64,000 nt of DNA from Brachionus manjavacas (Eukaryota > Rotifera > Eurotatoria > Ploima > Brachionidae): the NCBI GenBank assembly GCA_019054805.1, contig JAHQIY010000014.1, positions 1 to 64,000 of the forward strand, written 5' to 3'. Positions within the stretch are counted from its first letter, which is position 1, and each line of letters starts with the position of its first letter. The position numbers and the translations under genes are program-made. Below the pieces are notes generated by a model. It made no database searches and was not told the DNA's origin. It saw nothing but the letters and a program-made list of their open reading frames with translations. Below, in pieces: positions 11,998 to 23,324 of this stretch.

Positions 11998-12293
11998 TTC
12001 TCTTTTTTTTTCTTATTTAGTTCAACTTTTGTTGTCAATAAATTTTTTATTACTTTAATCTTTTTGATTAATATTTTTGTTTTAGTGATTGATCGATTTA
12101 AAGTTTAATTTTTAAAAAATTAGATTGCCTAGATTTTTCGCGCCTTTTATGTATTCAATGCTATCGATCGACATATTTTTTGTCATTTTTAAAACTAGGG
12201 TTAACATCTAAAAACTAGGGTTAAATGTGTCCACAGACGGACGGACGGACGGACGGACGGACGGACGGACGGACGGACACGACAAACGTAATA
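11998..12293 (+). other. Helitron A 3' non-coding region
   Basis: AT-rich, no gene. It carries two ctagggttaa motifs (12195-12204 and 12215-12224), each containing just over one telomere repeat unit in the opposite orientation to the flanking CCCTAA array. About eleven GGAC units follow at 12236-12278. Copy C shares the layout. Confidence 0.7.
12236..12278. repeat. (GGAC)n microsatellite at Helitron A 3' end
   Basis: Uninterrupted 4-bp repeat. The same repeat is shorter in copies B (15845-15863) and C (20580-20601) at the same distance from the terminal hairpin. Confidence 0.97.
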
Positions 12294-12341
12294 CCTAGAT
12301 TTTTTTTTTCTTGATATTCATATATCAGCGAAAAATCTAGG
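12294..12341 (+). terminator. Helitron A 3' terminal hairpin
   Basis: cctagattttt pairs with aaaaatctagg, and an inner gatat/atatc stem lies in the loop. The element then ends in CTAGGCAACCC at the telomeric repeats. A 3' hairpin is the usual rolling-circle transposon end signal; the same structure closes copies B and C. Confidence 0.8.
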
Positions 12342-12342
12342 C

Positions 12343-12366
12343 AACCCTAACCCTAACCCTAACCCC
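12343..12366. repeat. Telomeric CCCTAA repeats between copies A and B
   Basis: About four CCCTAA units, the last imperfect, lie between the 3' end of copy A and the truncated start of copy B. Confidence 0.95.
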
Positions 12367-15186
12367 AAAATAATTCGTTACAAACGATACAATCGAATAA
12401 AAGATCCGCACAATTATTATCGCGTTGAGCTGATGTTGTTTTTAGCGTGGCGAAATGAAAAGCGTGAAATCGAAATACGTGATCCGTTCGAAAAATTTGA
12501 GTTAAACAAATGTGAAATTGCCAAAAATCATGCTCTTTTTGAGTCGGTTGTGGCCGAAAAATTTGATCGTGCTCAAAATGAAATAGAAACGGCCATTCAA
12601 GAACACTATGAACGTTTGGTCGAAGATTATGTGGACAGAGTAAATGAGGCAAACGAAAATTTGATTACAAATGTAAACGAAGCACAAAATGAAGAGTTCG
12701 AAGCCGAATTTGGCTATCATGCTATAATACAAGATGAATTGAGCACAATTCAAAGTATGTTAAACACAAATACAGGTGACATGATCACGTTGCCAAAACG
12801 TAAATCGAACGAAGCATACACAAGTCTAATGAAATCGCTCAATCGAATTCAACACAAATATTTGGTCAATTTTATTGATTGTGTACGAGCGAACAAAGCT
12901 TTTTATCATTTTGTAAGTGGTGGCGCTGGCACTGGCAAATCACATTTGATCAATTCGTTGTATCAAACATTTATAAGAGTTTGCGATTTGAATCGTGATG
13001 ATCCAAATGCAAAAACAGCATTGTTGACAGCATTTACTGGCAAAGCTGCATTCAATATAAAAGGAACAACGCTTCATTCAATGTTTCATTTGCCAATACA
13101 TTCGAATAAATTGGATCGTTTGTCGGATAAACTTTTAGCTCGTGTTCGACATTCAATTGGCAATGTAAAACTAATTATCATTGACGAAATATCAATGGTT
13201 GGCGCAAATCTATTTGACAAAATAAACAAACGATTACAACAAATAATGGACAATAATCAACCGTTTGGCAATGTTTCATTGGTTGTCGTAGATTTTTAAA
13301 TCAAATAAGGCCTTGTGCAAGATAGTTGGATATTTGAAACAAAGTCAAAACGACAAGACAATGGCTATTCAATTTTGGCTGGTGAAATGCTATGGCAAAT
13401 GTTTAAATTTATTGAGCTTAAAGAAATAATGAGACAACGTGACGATGCAGTGTTTGCTGAAGCTCTAAATGTCTTGGGAAACAAAGGTGTTAATGGTTTG
13501 TGTGAAGATCAAGTAAAAATGTTTAATTCACGTATTGTTAACATTGATCAAATATCTAACGAGGCTATTTGTGTCATACATTCGAACAAAGGCGTAAATG
13601 AATAAAACGAATACAAATTGAAATCAATGCCTGGCAATTTAATTGAAAATAGAGCTGTTGATTTGGCGCGTGGCAAAGATAAACAATCGAATGAAGCCAA
13701 AAATCTTGTTGCTAGTGTACGCAATGAAGTTGATTTGAATAAAACGTGAGGCATGCCGACTTTGCTTCGATTAAAACAAAATTGTAAGTATATGATTACG
13801 ACAAATTTGCGTACGGAAGATGGTTTGGTCAACGGTGCATTTGGTTGTTTGAAACATGTGATATTTACAAAGAAAAAAACTGACGAAAAAACATTGGTAA
13901 AACGTTTGTATTTGGAATTTGCTGATAAAGATGTTGGTCATTTGTCACGTAATGAAAATGAAAAACAAAAATGGATAAGAGACGATTCGCTAATATTAAA
14001 GCAATCAATAAGTCCACAATAGACTGCTCTTGTCTGTGAACAACAAACTATAAAAAGACCAAAATCAGGCGGCAATTATCACGTTGAACGAAAACAATTT
14101 ACACTTGTTGAATGTGAATCAATGACAATACACAAATCACAAGGACAGTCGTACGAGTGTGTTGCCGTTTGTATTGGTGATTCGTTGAAACGATCATTGT
14201 TGTATGTGGCATTGAGTCGTGCAACAAAATTAAATGGTTTGTACTTGTACGGAAGTTTGTCAATTGAGAGTGCACGTATACAACGATTGTCCAAGCGACA
14301 ACGCCAACAAGAATTGGAATACTTTGAACAAAATGATCCAGTTCGCATTGAAATGAGTCGTTTGCGCAGCCAAGCTCAATTGAAAAATAACTACTCTTTT
14401 CTAGACTTCACATTTGAAAAGAAAAGAACATGTGACTTGACAATTGTATTTCAAAATATTCAATCGTACAATACGAACAAAGAAAATTTAAAATCAGACT
14501 TTGGCTACAAACAAGCTGACATTATACTTTTGAGTGAATGTCACAATACAAGAGCAAATCGTTTGCATGCAACTCGATTGTTTGAATCAAATAATCAATA
14601 CGATTGTGTGTACTATTCGTATGCAACTGATTTAAATGCGTCAAATGGTCAAATATGTTATGTTCGAAAAGAGTTGAGCCGTTCTTGTTTCAGATTGTTA
14701 GCTCACAATGCATCATTACAATACGATTACACTGGTATGACACAAAATAAATGCGTTGAATTGAGTCTATTTGAATTTGTTTGTCGTAAACAAGACTTGA
14801 ACGTCAAAAAAATCTATTTGCTTAACTTGTACAAACATCCCAAGTACGAAAACGAAATGTTTCTAGTCGATTTAGACAAATTCATTTCAAAATATTACAC
14901 AAATAGCACTAATTGTTCACTAATTGTAATGGGCGATTTTAACATTGATTTCAATCAAGCGTCAAACAAAAAGTATTTGCACTTTTTTAAACAACAATTC
15001 AATTTGGAACCGTATTTTGACAAGTGCAAAACACACAAAAACATATCACAATTGGACTGGTGTTTCTACAATAAACACAATCATATTTTTGCCACCGCCG
15101 CCAATCCAAGTGCCGGCTTTCACTCACAGCCTTACACGACTTGGTTCAGCGATCATTCGGCAATATTTAGTGAAATTACTTTTTAG
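12367..15186 (+). pseudogene. Helitron B helicase plus EEP, inactivated
   Basis: All PIF1-like motifs are recognisable (GGAGTGKSHLI, IIDEISMVG, TIHKSQGQSY, YVALSRATKL), as are EEP motifs (VFQNIQS, LLSECH, MGDFNIDFN, WFSDHSAIF). Unlike copy A, B has real substitutions giving stops, for example near 13297, 13603, 13747 and 14020, so it is a genuine pseudogene. The protein differs from copies A and C at many positions. The start is the telomere junction, so no Rep remains. The last frame (14122-15186) is open from the helicase C-terminal motifs through the whole EEP domain. Confidence 0.9.
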
Positions 15187-15879
15187 AAAATTGATCAATT
15201 AACCTACTTTTATTTTTTAGTGATTATATGTTTGTGTTTTTTTTTTTAATTTGATTTCTATTTTAATTTAATTCAATAATTTAATTCAGTTGTTTTCAAT
15301 TTGATTGACAACAAAAAAAATAAAATTTATTATTTATGCTAAACCCTTTTTATCTACTCTTTGGGGTACTTGATCAATTAATTCATTTCATTTATACTTT
15401 TAAAATTTTTTTTGCCAATTATATTAATATCTTGATTGATATTTGATCTAGAAAAGCACATACAAAACTTTGTGAACATTGTTTTTGCTCACTATCACAC
15501 TCAATTAAACTAGAACTAAACACGAGTTTAAATTTTAAAAAAATTTATTTTGCCTAGATTTTACTTACACAGATATTTTTGACTTTTAGTTTTTTTTCAT
15601 TGTTTTTTTCTCTCTTAACCCATTTTTTTTTGTGACAAATTCAATTTTTTAATTAATTCGATTTGAGATTGAATGATTTGTTTGGACGTCAATTGACGTT
15701 TTTGAACGTAAATATGCCAATATTTGAAAAGGGAAAGGTGTATCAGTTTGAAATTTGAAGAGCACTCTACTTATCATTAAAAGATTTTGGTCACAAATTT
15801 TCAGCTCTTTAGCTTGTTTCATTCGTCCATTTTGGCCTGTCAACGGACGGACGGACGGACGGACACGACAAACGTAATA
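15187..15879 (+). other. Helitron B 3' non-coding region
   Basis: AT-rich, with no gene recognised. It includes GGAC repeats at 15845-15863, followed by the cacgacaaacgtaatacctag segment shared with copies A and C. Confidence 0.7.
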
Positions 15880-15913
15880 CCTAGATTTTTTTTACTAGCA
15901 TAGTAAAATCTAG
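15880..15913 (+). terminator. Helitron B 3' terminal hairpin
   Basis: cctagatttt pairs with aaaatctagg. The stem is kept while the loop differs from copies A and C, which supports selection on the structure. Confidence 0.8.
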
Positions 15914-15914
15914 G

Positions 15915-15921
15915 CAACCCT

Positions 15922-15955
<34 letters not shown>

Positions 15956-16013
15956 AACCCTAACCCTAACCTAAACCCAAACCTAACCCTAAAACCCTAA
16001 CCCTAACCCTAAC
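15915..16013. repeat. Degenerate telomeric repeats between copies B and C
   Basis: About 97 bases of CCCTAA with variant units (CCCTAAA, CCTAAA). The array joins copy C at ..ccctaac|gcaatgattcg without filler. Confidence 0.97.
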
Positions 16014-16016
16014 GCA

Positions 16017-17579
16017 ATGATTCGTCAATTGGGCTGTCCGTCGTTTTTTATTACATTGAGTCCGGCAGAAATAGATTGGAATGAATTGATTCAAGTATTG
16101 TCGAAAACGCTCGACAATAAATATCTTTCAGATGATGAATTGACTAACATAACAAGAGACAAGCGTATTGAAATGGTAAGTCGTGATCCAATCACTGTGG
16201 CAAGATATTTTGAAAATAGAATGGGCGAATTGCTAAAATACATTTTCAATTTGAATGGACCCTTTAAAGAAAATCCTGTGTTTGATTACTTTTGGCGTGT
16301 GGAATTTCAAAATCGTGGAAGTCCTCACATTCATATGATAACATGGAATATAGATGCTCTAAAATATGATGAAGATTTGCAAGACAAAAGTGAATTGGTC
16401 AAAAATTGTGCCGAATTTATTGATAAATACATAACGTCAAAGCGTCCAGCAAACAATATGATTGAGGAAGACGATTATGAGAATCGTAGTTGTATTTTGC
16501 AAGAGGTACCTTTGAAGTATCAAGTTCATGTGCACAAAAGTAACTGTAAAATTACCGATGATCATGGTAACATTTTGTGCAAGTATGGATTTCCATGGCC
16601 CATTCTGGACAAAACAACAATATTAGAGCCTTTGAAAAAAGATGATAACGATTTTCACAAGGCTTACGAAAATTTTCTAATGATAAGAGAGAAATTGAAT
16701 GAAATAAATACAAAATTCAAAAGTAACTCATCATATTCAATTAATTTTGAACAATTTTTAGAAATGATAGGATTAAATGAAATTGATTATTTGAGGGCAC
16801 TTTCACGTTCTATTAAAAGATCTACAGTCTTTTTAAAAAGATCATCTAATGACATAATGGTTAATCCATACAATAAACCCATTTATGTTCGTCACAGAGC
16901 CAATATGGACATTCAATTTATTACTGATCCGTATGGTGCTGCAGCTTATGTGTCAGCGTACATGCTCAAATCAAATGCTTCAATGTCACGACTACTTAAA
17001 AATACTGTTGAGGAAGTGGTGCGTGGAAATTTGAGTGTTAAACAACGTTTGTTAAAGGTAGCCAACAAGTTTAACAATTGTTGTGAAATATCAGCTCAAG
17101 AGTGTACATATACATTGTTGAGTATGCCAGTGTCGCGAACATCTCGTGAAACCATTTACGTAAATACATTTCCTTCCAAAGAAAGAAATGTTATACTTAA
17201 GGAGGATCGCTATTTGGAAATAATGAATCCTGAATCCAAAAACATATTTCGAGCTGGCATACTTCAGCATTATGTTAATAGACCTATTGAAATGGAAAGA
17301 ATGTGTTTGGCCGAATTTGCCACTTACTTTGACTATTTTTCAAGAGAAAGAGCAAAAGATCCAAACGATTTGACTCGAGTTGGACGATTTCAAGAAGAAG
17401 AAGACGAAAATTTGGACGAAGATGACAACAATTATTATTTTGAAAATAAACAATTGGCAAGAGTTGAAACGAACACTGGTGAAGACGATGATGTTTCTGA
17501 CACTGTTGAAATAGCAAGTAATTCAAAATTGATTAAATTGAAAAATAACGATGGATATGTAAAAAAGAAACAAGTGTAA
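16017..17579 (+). CDS. Helitron C Rep domain, 5'-truncated
   Basis: A continuous frame of 520 codons starts at the telomere junction; the ATG at 16017 is simply an internal methionine of the longer protein. His104 and His106 form the HUH motif, and Tyr311 and Tyr315 are the paired catalytic tyrosines in AAYVSAYMLK. Unlike copy A it has no break near the KRSSND segment. It ends in an acidic stretch and TAA. Without the N-terminal arm it is unlikely to be a full transposase, though the catalytic core is whole. Confidence 0.9.
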   Translation: MIRQLGCPSFFITLSPAEIDWNELIQVLSKTLDNKYLSDDELTNITRDKRIEMVSRDPITVARYFENRMGELLKYIFNLNGPFKENPVFDYFWRVEFQNRGSPHIHMITWNIDALKYDEDLQDKSELVKNCAEFIDKYITSKRPANNMIEEDDYENRSCILQEVPLKYQVHVHKSNCKITDDHGNILCKYGFPWPILDKTTILEPLKKDDNDFHKAYENFLMIREKLNEINTKFKSNSSYSINFEQFLEMIGLNEIDYLRALSRSIKRSTVFLKRSSNDIMVNPYNKPIYVRHRANMDIQFITDPYGAAAYVSAYMLKSNASMSRLLKNTVEEVVRGNLSVKQRLLKVANKFNNCCEISAQECTYTLLSMPVSRTSRETIYVNTFPSKERNVILKEDRYLEIMNPESKNIFRAGILQHYVNRPIEMERMCLAEFATYFDYFSRERAKDPNDLTRVGRFQEEEDENLDEDDNNYYFENKQLARVETNTGEDDDVSDTVEIASNSKLIKLKNNDGYVKKKQV

Positions 17580-17580
17580 A

Positions 17581-20342
17581 ATATTGCGTTACAAAAGATA
17601 TAATCGAATAAAAGATCCGAAAAATTACTACCGTGTTGAAATTATGTTGTTTCATCCGTGGAGAAATGAGAAAAAAGTAGTAAAAGTAAAAGATACATTT
17701 GAAATATTTGAGCTCAACAAGACAATTATAGCTAATAATCGTGCACGCTTTGAATCTGTTGTGGCAGAAGAGTTTGATAAAGCTATAAATGATTTGGAAA
17801 CAGAAATACAAGAGCATTATGAACGTATGGTCGAAGATTATGTGGAACGAGTGAATGAAGCAATTAAAACCTTGTGACGAATGCAAATGAAGCGAGAAAT
17901 GAAGAAATTGAAGATGAATTTGGATATCATGCTGTTATTCAAGATGAAATTAGTAATTTGCAAAGTATGATTAATGCCGATTGTGATTCGATAATTTTGC
18001 CAAAGCGAACAACAAATGATGAATATGCAACATTGATGAAGTCTCTTAATCGTATTCAACACAAGTATTTGTCAAATTTTATCGATTGTGTACGATCAAC
18101 AGAGCCATTTTATCATTTTGTTAGTGGTGGTGCGGGCACTGGTAAGTCTCATCTAATCAAGTCGTTATATCAAACGTTTATAAGAATAAATAGTGACAAT
18201 ATCGATGATCCAACTTCTATTACTGTTCTCTTGTCAGCATTTACTGGCAAAGCAGCTTTTAACATTAAAGGATCAACTTTGCACTCATTGTTCCATTTTC
18301 CAATTCATACAAACAATATGGACAGATTGTCAGAAAATTTATTGACAAAAGTGCGAAAGCTATTTAAAAAAGTAAAATTATTAATAATTGATGAAATATC
18401 GATGGTCGAAAGCAATTTATTTTCGAAATTAAATAAGCGTTTAATGCAAATAATGGACAATTCAAAGCCATTTGGCAATATATCTATTGTTGTTGTTGGT
18501 GATTTAAATCAAATATGTCCAGTGCAAGACAGTTGGATATTTGAAAGATCTAGAGGAGAGAGTGGCTATTCGATTTTGGCAGGTGATTTGTTGTGGCACA
18601 AGTTTGAATTTGTTGAACTCAAGGAAATAATGAGACAACGTGACGATGCAGTGTTTGCTGAAGCTCTTAATACACTTGGAAACAAAGGTGTTATAGGTTT
18701 GAGTGAAGAACAAGTGAGAATGTTTAATTCACGCATTGTTCTCATTGATCAAATACCAAGAGAAGCTATTTGTGTTATTCATTCAAATAAAGGAGTGAAT
18801 GAATACAACGATTACAAGTTGAGATCAATGCCTGGTGATTTAATTGAAAATCGAGCAATTGATTTGGCTCAAGGCAAAGAGAAAAATTCAAATAAAGCAA
18901 AAAACCTAGTGGCAAGTCTTAGAAATGAAATGGACATGAATAAAACATGTGGAATGCCTACATTGTTGAGATTTAAAGTCAACTGCAAATACATGATGAC
19001 AACAAATGTGCGAACAGAAGATGGTCTAGTGAATGGTGCAGTTGGGTGTTTGAAACATATTGTTTTTACAAAGAAAAAAACAGACGTAAAGCCATTGGTT
19101 AAACGAGTGTACTTGGAATTTGCAGATAAAGATGTTGGTCATTTGTCACGAAATGAAAACGATCAACTTAAATGGATGAGAGATGATGCATTGATTCTAA
19201 AAGAAACAATAGATCCACATTTGACTGCGTTGGTTTACGAACAACAGACAATTAAAAGACCAAAAGCGGGTGGCAATTATCGCGTGGATAGGAGACAATT
19301 TACTTTGATTGAATGTGAATCAATGACCATACACAAATCACAGGGACAATCGTATACATGTGTTGCTGTGTTCATTGGAGACAGTTTGAAACGATCGTTG
19401 TTGTATGTAGCATTGAGTAGAGCAACTAAGCTGACTGGTTTGTATTTGTATGGCAGTCTTTCGATTGAGAGTGCACGTGTTCAACGATTGTCCAAAGAAC
19501 AACGAGAAAAAGAATTGCAATTGTTTGAACAAAATGATCCGGTTCGCATTGAAATGAATAGACTAAGATCGAATGCTAACATGAGAAACCATTACTCTTT
19601 TTTGGACTATGGTTTTGAGTTGAAGAGAACAAGTGATTTGACAATAATGTTTCAAAATATTCAATCGTTTAATTCAAACAAAGAAAATGTCAAATATGAT
19701 TATGGATATAAGCAAGCTGATGTTATTTTTCTAAGTGAATGTCACAATAGAAAAAATTTTAGACAAAATGAAGCAAAATTATTATTTGACAATTATCACC
19801 TTGTTTATTATTCAAGTGGAATCAATTTAAATTGTTCAAATGGACAAATATGTTTAATACGCAAGGAAAAATCACTTGTTGACAATTTTGAATTAGTTGC
19901 ACACAATGCATCCACAGGGTTTGAGTATTCGGGCATTAATCAATCGAAATGTGTTGAATTGAGTTTATTCAAATTTAGAAAGGGAAATTCAACAGTTGTT
20001 TATTTTTTAAATCTTTACAAGCATCCAAAGATGGACAATGACAAGTTTATTCAAGAGTTGATTGCCTTTTTGAATTTAAATTTGCACAGCCAAGACTCTT
20101 TGGTAATCTTTGGTGATTTCAATATTGACTTTAATAGAGAAAACAATTCTAAATATCTTGATACGCTAAGAGACAATTTGAACATGACACCCGTGTTTAG
20201 CAAATGTTTAACTTTCAAGGATATGTCTCAATTGGATTGGTGTCTAACGAGCAAGTCACATTCTTTTGGTCAATTTAAATCACAGCCATATTCAACATGG
20301 TTCAGTGATCATCAGGCTATTTTCACCGAGATCACATTTTAA
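17581..20342 (+). CDS. Helitron C PIF1-like helicase plus EEP endonuclease
   Basis: It starts with the LRYKRYNRIKDP linker in the +1 frame relative to Rep. One base is missing near 17866-17870 compared with copy A, so the frame changes there, then stays open from 17874 to 20342 (822 codons). Helicase motifs are the Walker A GGAGTGKSHLI near 18127-18160, a DEISMV box with Glu in place of the Gly seen in copies A and B (VES, about 18408), VVGDLNQICPVQ, TIHKSQGQSY and YVALSRATKL. The EEP domain (about 19640-20340) has FQNIQS, LSECH, FGDFNIDFN and WFSDHQAIF. The Walker B-adjacent substitution may weaken the ATPase. Confidence 0.9.
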
Positions 20343-20617
20343 TTCTCTTTTTTTCTTTTTTAGTTCATACTTTTGTTGTCAATAAATTTTTTATTACTTT
20401 AATCTTTTTGATTAATATTTTTGTTTTAGTGATTGATCGATTTAAAGTTTAATTTTTAAAAAATTAGATGGCCTAGATTTTTCGCGCCTTTTATGTATTC
20501 AATGCTATCGATCGACATATTTTTTGTCATTTTTAAAACTAGGGTTAACATCTAAAAACTAGGGTTAGATGTGTCCACAGACGGACGGACGGACGGACGG
20601 ACACGACAAACGTAATA
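20343..20617 (+). other. Helitron C 3' non-coding region
   Basis: It matches copy A apart from fewer GGAC units (20580-20601). One of the two TAGGGTTA motifs is kept and the second reads ctagggttaga. Confidence 0.7.
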
Positions 20618-20665
20618 CCTAGATTTTTTTTTTCTTGATATTCATATATCAGCGAAAAATCTAGG
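20618..20665 (+). terminator. Helitron C 3' terminal hairpin
   Basis: Same stem and loop as copy A; the element ends in CTAGGCAACCC at about 20671. Confidence 0.8.
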
Positions 20666-20671
20666 CAACCC

Positions 20672-21360
20672 TTCAGTCTCAAAAAAAATAATAATTTGAT
20701 ATGAAGTTAATATTGCAAGCATGAAACAAAAACTTGTTTTTTTTAATTTTGATTTTGGATTTGTGATATGATGATATTTAAGGTAAAATTTTTAGTTTAA
20801 AAAACTATCTACGCTCTGTTTTTCATTTTTTTAAATATTGAGTATTTGCTAAAATACATCATGTTGAGCGTCAATTTAAATTTAAATTTGGGCGGAGAAG
20901 GTAAAATTTTCGAAAAAGATGAATCTTTGTTTCCCAAATTGAAACACTTGAAGGGTGATAAATTAATTTTATTTTTCTTTAATTTTTATTATTTAATTTA
21001 TTTAATATGGTATTACCAGGTGAATTAGATCAGAGCTAATTCTATTTCTAAAACTCATTCAATTTAAAAAAAACAAAAAATTTTTAACTTCATTTTTTAT
21101 TTTTTTAGTAATGAACATTAGTCATTCTATTCAAAAAATGGTTATTCTATTCAATTTCATCACCTAATCTAAAAGTTGTCAGCTAATTTGAAATTTGATC
21201 ACCTAATTCTATTGTGGTTCACCTTTTCGTGAACAAGAAAATTAGATGAATTTAAAGTTCACTAACCCCAGAACAAAAAATGATCGCCAAATATGTGAAC
21301 TATGGCTCACTAGATTTTTTTTTAATTTTATTTTATCTTATTTAACTTTTTCTTTTTGCA
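20672..21360. repeat. 689-bp segment, left member of an inverted pair
   Basis: The reverse complement recurs at 41390-42078 with only a few differences. It contains no convincing gene; a 60-codon frame at 20846-21028 is kept in both copies but has no recognisable features. Confidence 0.95.
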
Positions 21361-21795
21361 TTTTTTTGTAATTTATTTTATTTTTATTGTGAAGGGACAT
21401 TAGCTCGGCAAACAAATAAATAAATAAATCATGGGAAAAGTCCTTTGACGCAAAAATTTTTAATCTTTTATTATTTTAACCTCTCATATTTTTCGAAGCT
21501 TTTTGTAGATGAGATTAAAATAATCAGTTTTTTAACTAAAAAAGAGGCCAATTAGTGAATAAGTGGTAACAATATTTTTGCTTTTTTCTTTTCATTAAAC
21601 TCAATTGAATGAGTTTTAATTTTTAGAATTTAATGATTATGATTTTAGAATTTTTTATGATTTTTTAAAAGAAAATAATTTTAATATCAAAAAATTCTTA
21701 ATCAATCATTCAAATTATTTCCGTGTTTTTCTGCCAAGCAAAAATAAATAAGCTCCTATTTTCTATATTAAAATGACCTAAATCTTTAAATAAAA
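21361..21795. other. Gene-free AT-rich stretch
   Basis: 435 bases with a short (aaat)n run near 21411-21428; nothing else is recognised. Confidence 0.6.
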
Positions 21796-22787
21796 ATGCT
21801 TTTTCCCTTGATTATTCCTGCCGTAATAAACACAGTCTTTACCTTTAACTTCAAAGACATTTTAATAAAAAAACCTTACGGAATAGTGTTCGACACAACG
21901 ATAACCACAAAAAAAGCGGTCAACGTTGACCAACTTGACCAACGGTGCCCACTGGAAATAGGCTCAATCAGTTTACAAACCGGGTGCCGATATTACTTTG
22001 ACACAAGCACCATCGAATGCATCTATTCAGACAGACTTGACACAATTCCACCTTTTTACCAACACAATTCCACTCTTTGCACAAGCTCTCCAGACTGGGC
22101 CAACAAGTGACAAAAACAAACAAAAAAAGTCTCAAAATTGAGCAAATAAATTTGGAAAACAATAATTTAAAATCAATTAATATTAATAAATAACACCAGC
22201 TATGAGATAAAAATAAATTTTCTGAAACTATCTCAAAATTTACTGGAATCCTTGGACACAAAGACCCATTTGGACTTGTGCTATCTAGAGCTGGAAAGTC
22301 TGGACGCGTCAAACAACCAACTAAAACACGGATCGGCTTTCTTTTTTTTTTGAGGCGGCTCAAACTGAGCCAAAACAAAATCAAAACCGACTCAGAGAAA
22401 TAAGATACTATGAATTTTCAAACATGGGGATGCTAGAGCAGCTCGATTAGAGTCACAACTTGATTGTCCAGGTCTTCAAGAAATCTCTTAGTGGTCTAAA
22501 AAGCCTGCATTATTTGGACCTGAGCGACAATCCGGTGTCCCTAATTGGCATGCTGGCATGTTCAAGGAGCAAAAGAAATTTTGCAAATTTTCAAAATAAG
22601 TCGAAACAGTCTGAGCCAAGTTCCCCAAGAGGCATTCAAGTTTTCTGGCCATCTTAAGTGTTTACACATGTGCCATAATCAAATTAAAGTATTGAGAAAT
22701 TGTTCATTTCGCTTAATGTTCTTTTTGATCGAACTTTGTCTGTCACTGAAACAAATTGAATCTAAAGAAGTGGACTTCTTCGATTAA
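21796..22787 (+). pseudogene. Leucine-rich-repeat receptor-like gene remnant
   Basis: The first 104 codons have a hydrophobic start and a Cys-containing N-terminal cap (CPLEIGS...GCRYYF...C), as in secreted LRR proteins. After a stop at 22108-22110, LRR units follow in shifting frames: LDLCYLELESLDASNNQL, then LSGLKSLHYLDLSDNPVSLI (22490-22550), then SLSQVPQEAFKFSGHLKCLHMCHNQI (about 22600-22690). These match the extracellular LxxLxLxxN type. Several stops and frame changes show it is broken. No transmembrane or intracellular part is seen. It sits just inside the 689-bp repeat at the subtelomere edge. Confidence 0.7.
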
Positions 22788-23324
22788 TAAGCTTTCGTAC
22801 TATGGACCCGGTCTGATTGAAAAACTTGACCTAAACTTGATGACTTGAAGAAATGACTAATATTTTAGTCTTTCTACATTGTGTTAATGACTATAAAAAA
22901 ATTTATTTAAAAATTGTTGCATTACATTAGTTTAATTTAATGAAAATTTTAAATTAAACTAATGTAATGAAAAAAATTAATGAAAAAATCGACAATAAAA
23001 CTTGAAAATTAATAAGAGTGTAACAAATTTAATTTTTTTACAAATATCAATGCTGTCAAAAATTGCATTTTTAGTCGAAATACTATTTTATCAGACTATC
23101 TGATAAAAAAATTTGAAGTTTTTTAATAACACTAATAACATTTTTTAATTACACTTTTTTTACGATTATCGGATATTAACGAATCGATAATTAAATTTTT
23201 TCTTCATTAACGATTCTAAGCCCTGAATCGAAATCTTATGTTGAATCTACGTTTAATCTATATAATGGTCAGTATTTAAAATTATAAAAAAGGGAAAATA
23301 AGTAAATTGGAACGAAATTAAAAA
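22788..23324. other. Gene-free AT-rich stretch with a perfect palindrome
   Basis: No gene is seen. 22920-22939 and 22950-22969 are perfect 20-bp inverted arms (cattacattagtttaattta) around a 10-base loop. Confidence 0.7.

Larger units (their letters stand above)
3918..12345 (+). mobile_element. Helitron copy A (Helentron type), fullest copy, USP-fused
   Basis: From left to right the element holds a USP domain, basic repeat arm, DUF6570-like zinc module, Rep (HUH, two tyrosines), PIF1-like helicase and EEP endonuclease. It ends in a 3' region with a GGAC microsatellite and a terminal hairpin abutting CCCTAA repeats. The left end is not defined; it could lie before the glycoprotein-like gene at 1840, or even in the 257-bp array. 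Copies B and C share its 3' end, which fixes the right boundary at about 12341-12345. Confidence 0.85.
12367..15914 (+). mobile_element. Helitron copy B, diverged and 5'-truncated
   Basis: It begins at the point matching 9239 of copy A, so the USP, N-arm and Rep are gone. It ends in the same CTAGGCAACCC after a hairpin (15880-15913) and five GGAC units. The loop and 3' non-coding sequence differ from A and C, so B is an older or separate subfamily. Confidence 0.9.
16013..20671 (+). mobile_element. Helitron copy C, 5'-truncated, close to copy A
   Basis: Its first base corresponds to about 7671 of copy A, inside the Rep domain. From there it is nearly identical to A through the 3' hairpin and CTAGGCAACCC, which here abuts ordinary sequence (ttcagtctc) instead of CCCTAA repeats. 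Confidence 0.95.

Noticed and set aside
17555..17580. Programmed -1 frameshift at A AAA AAG before the Rep stop
   Set aside because: The heptamer is in the right phase, but the helicase lies in the +1 frame, and the -1 frame meets a stop about 15 codons later.
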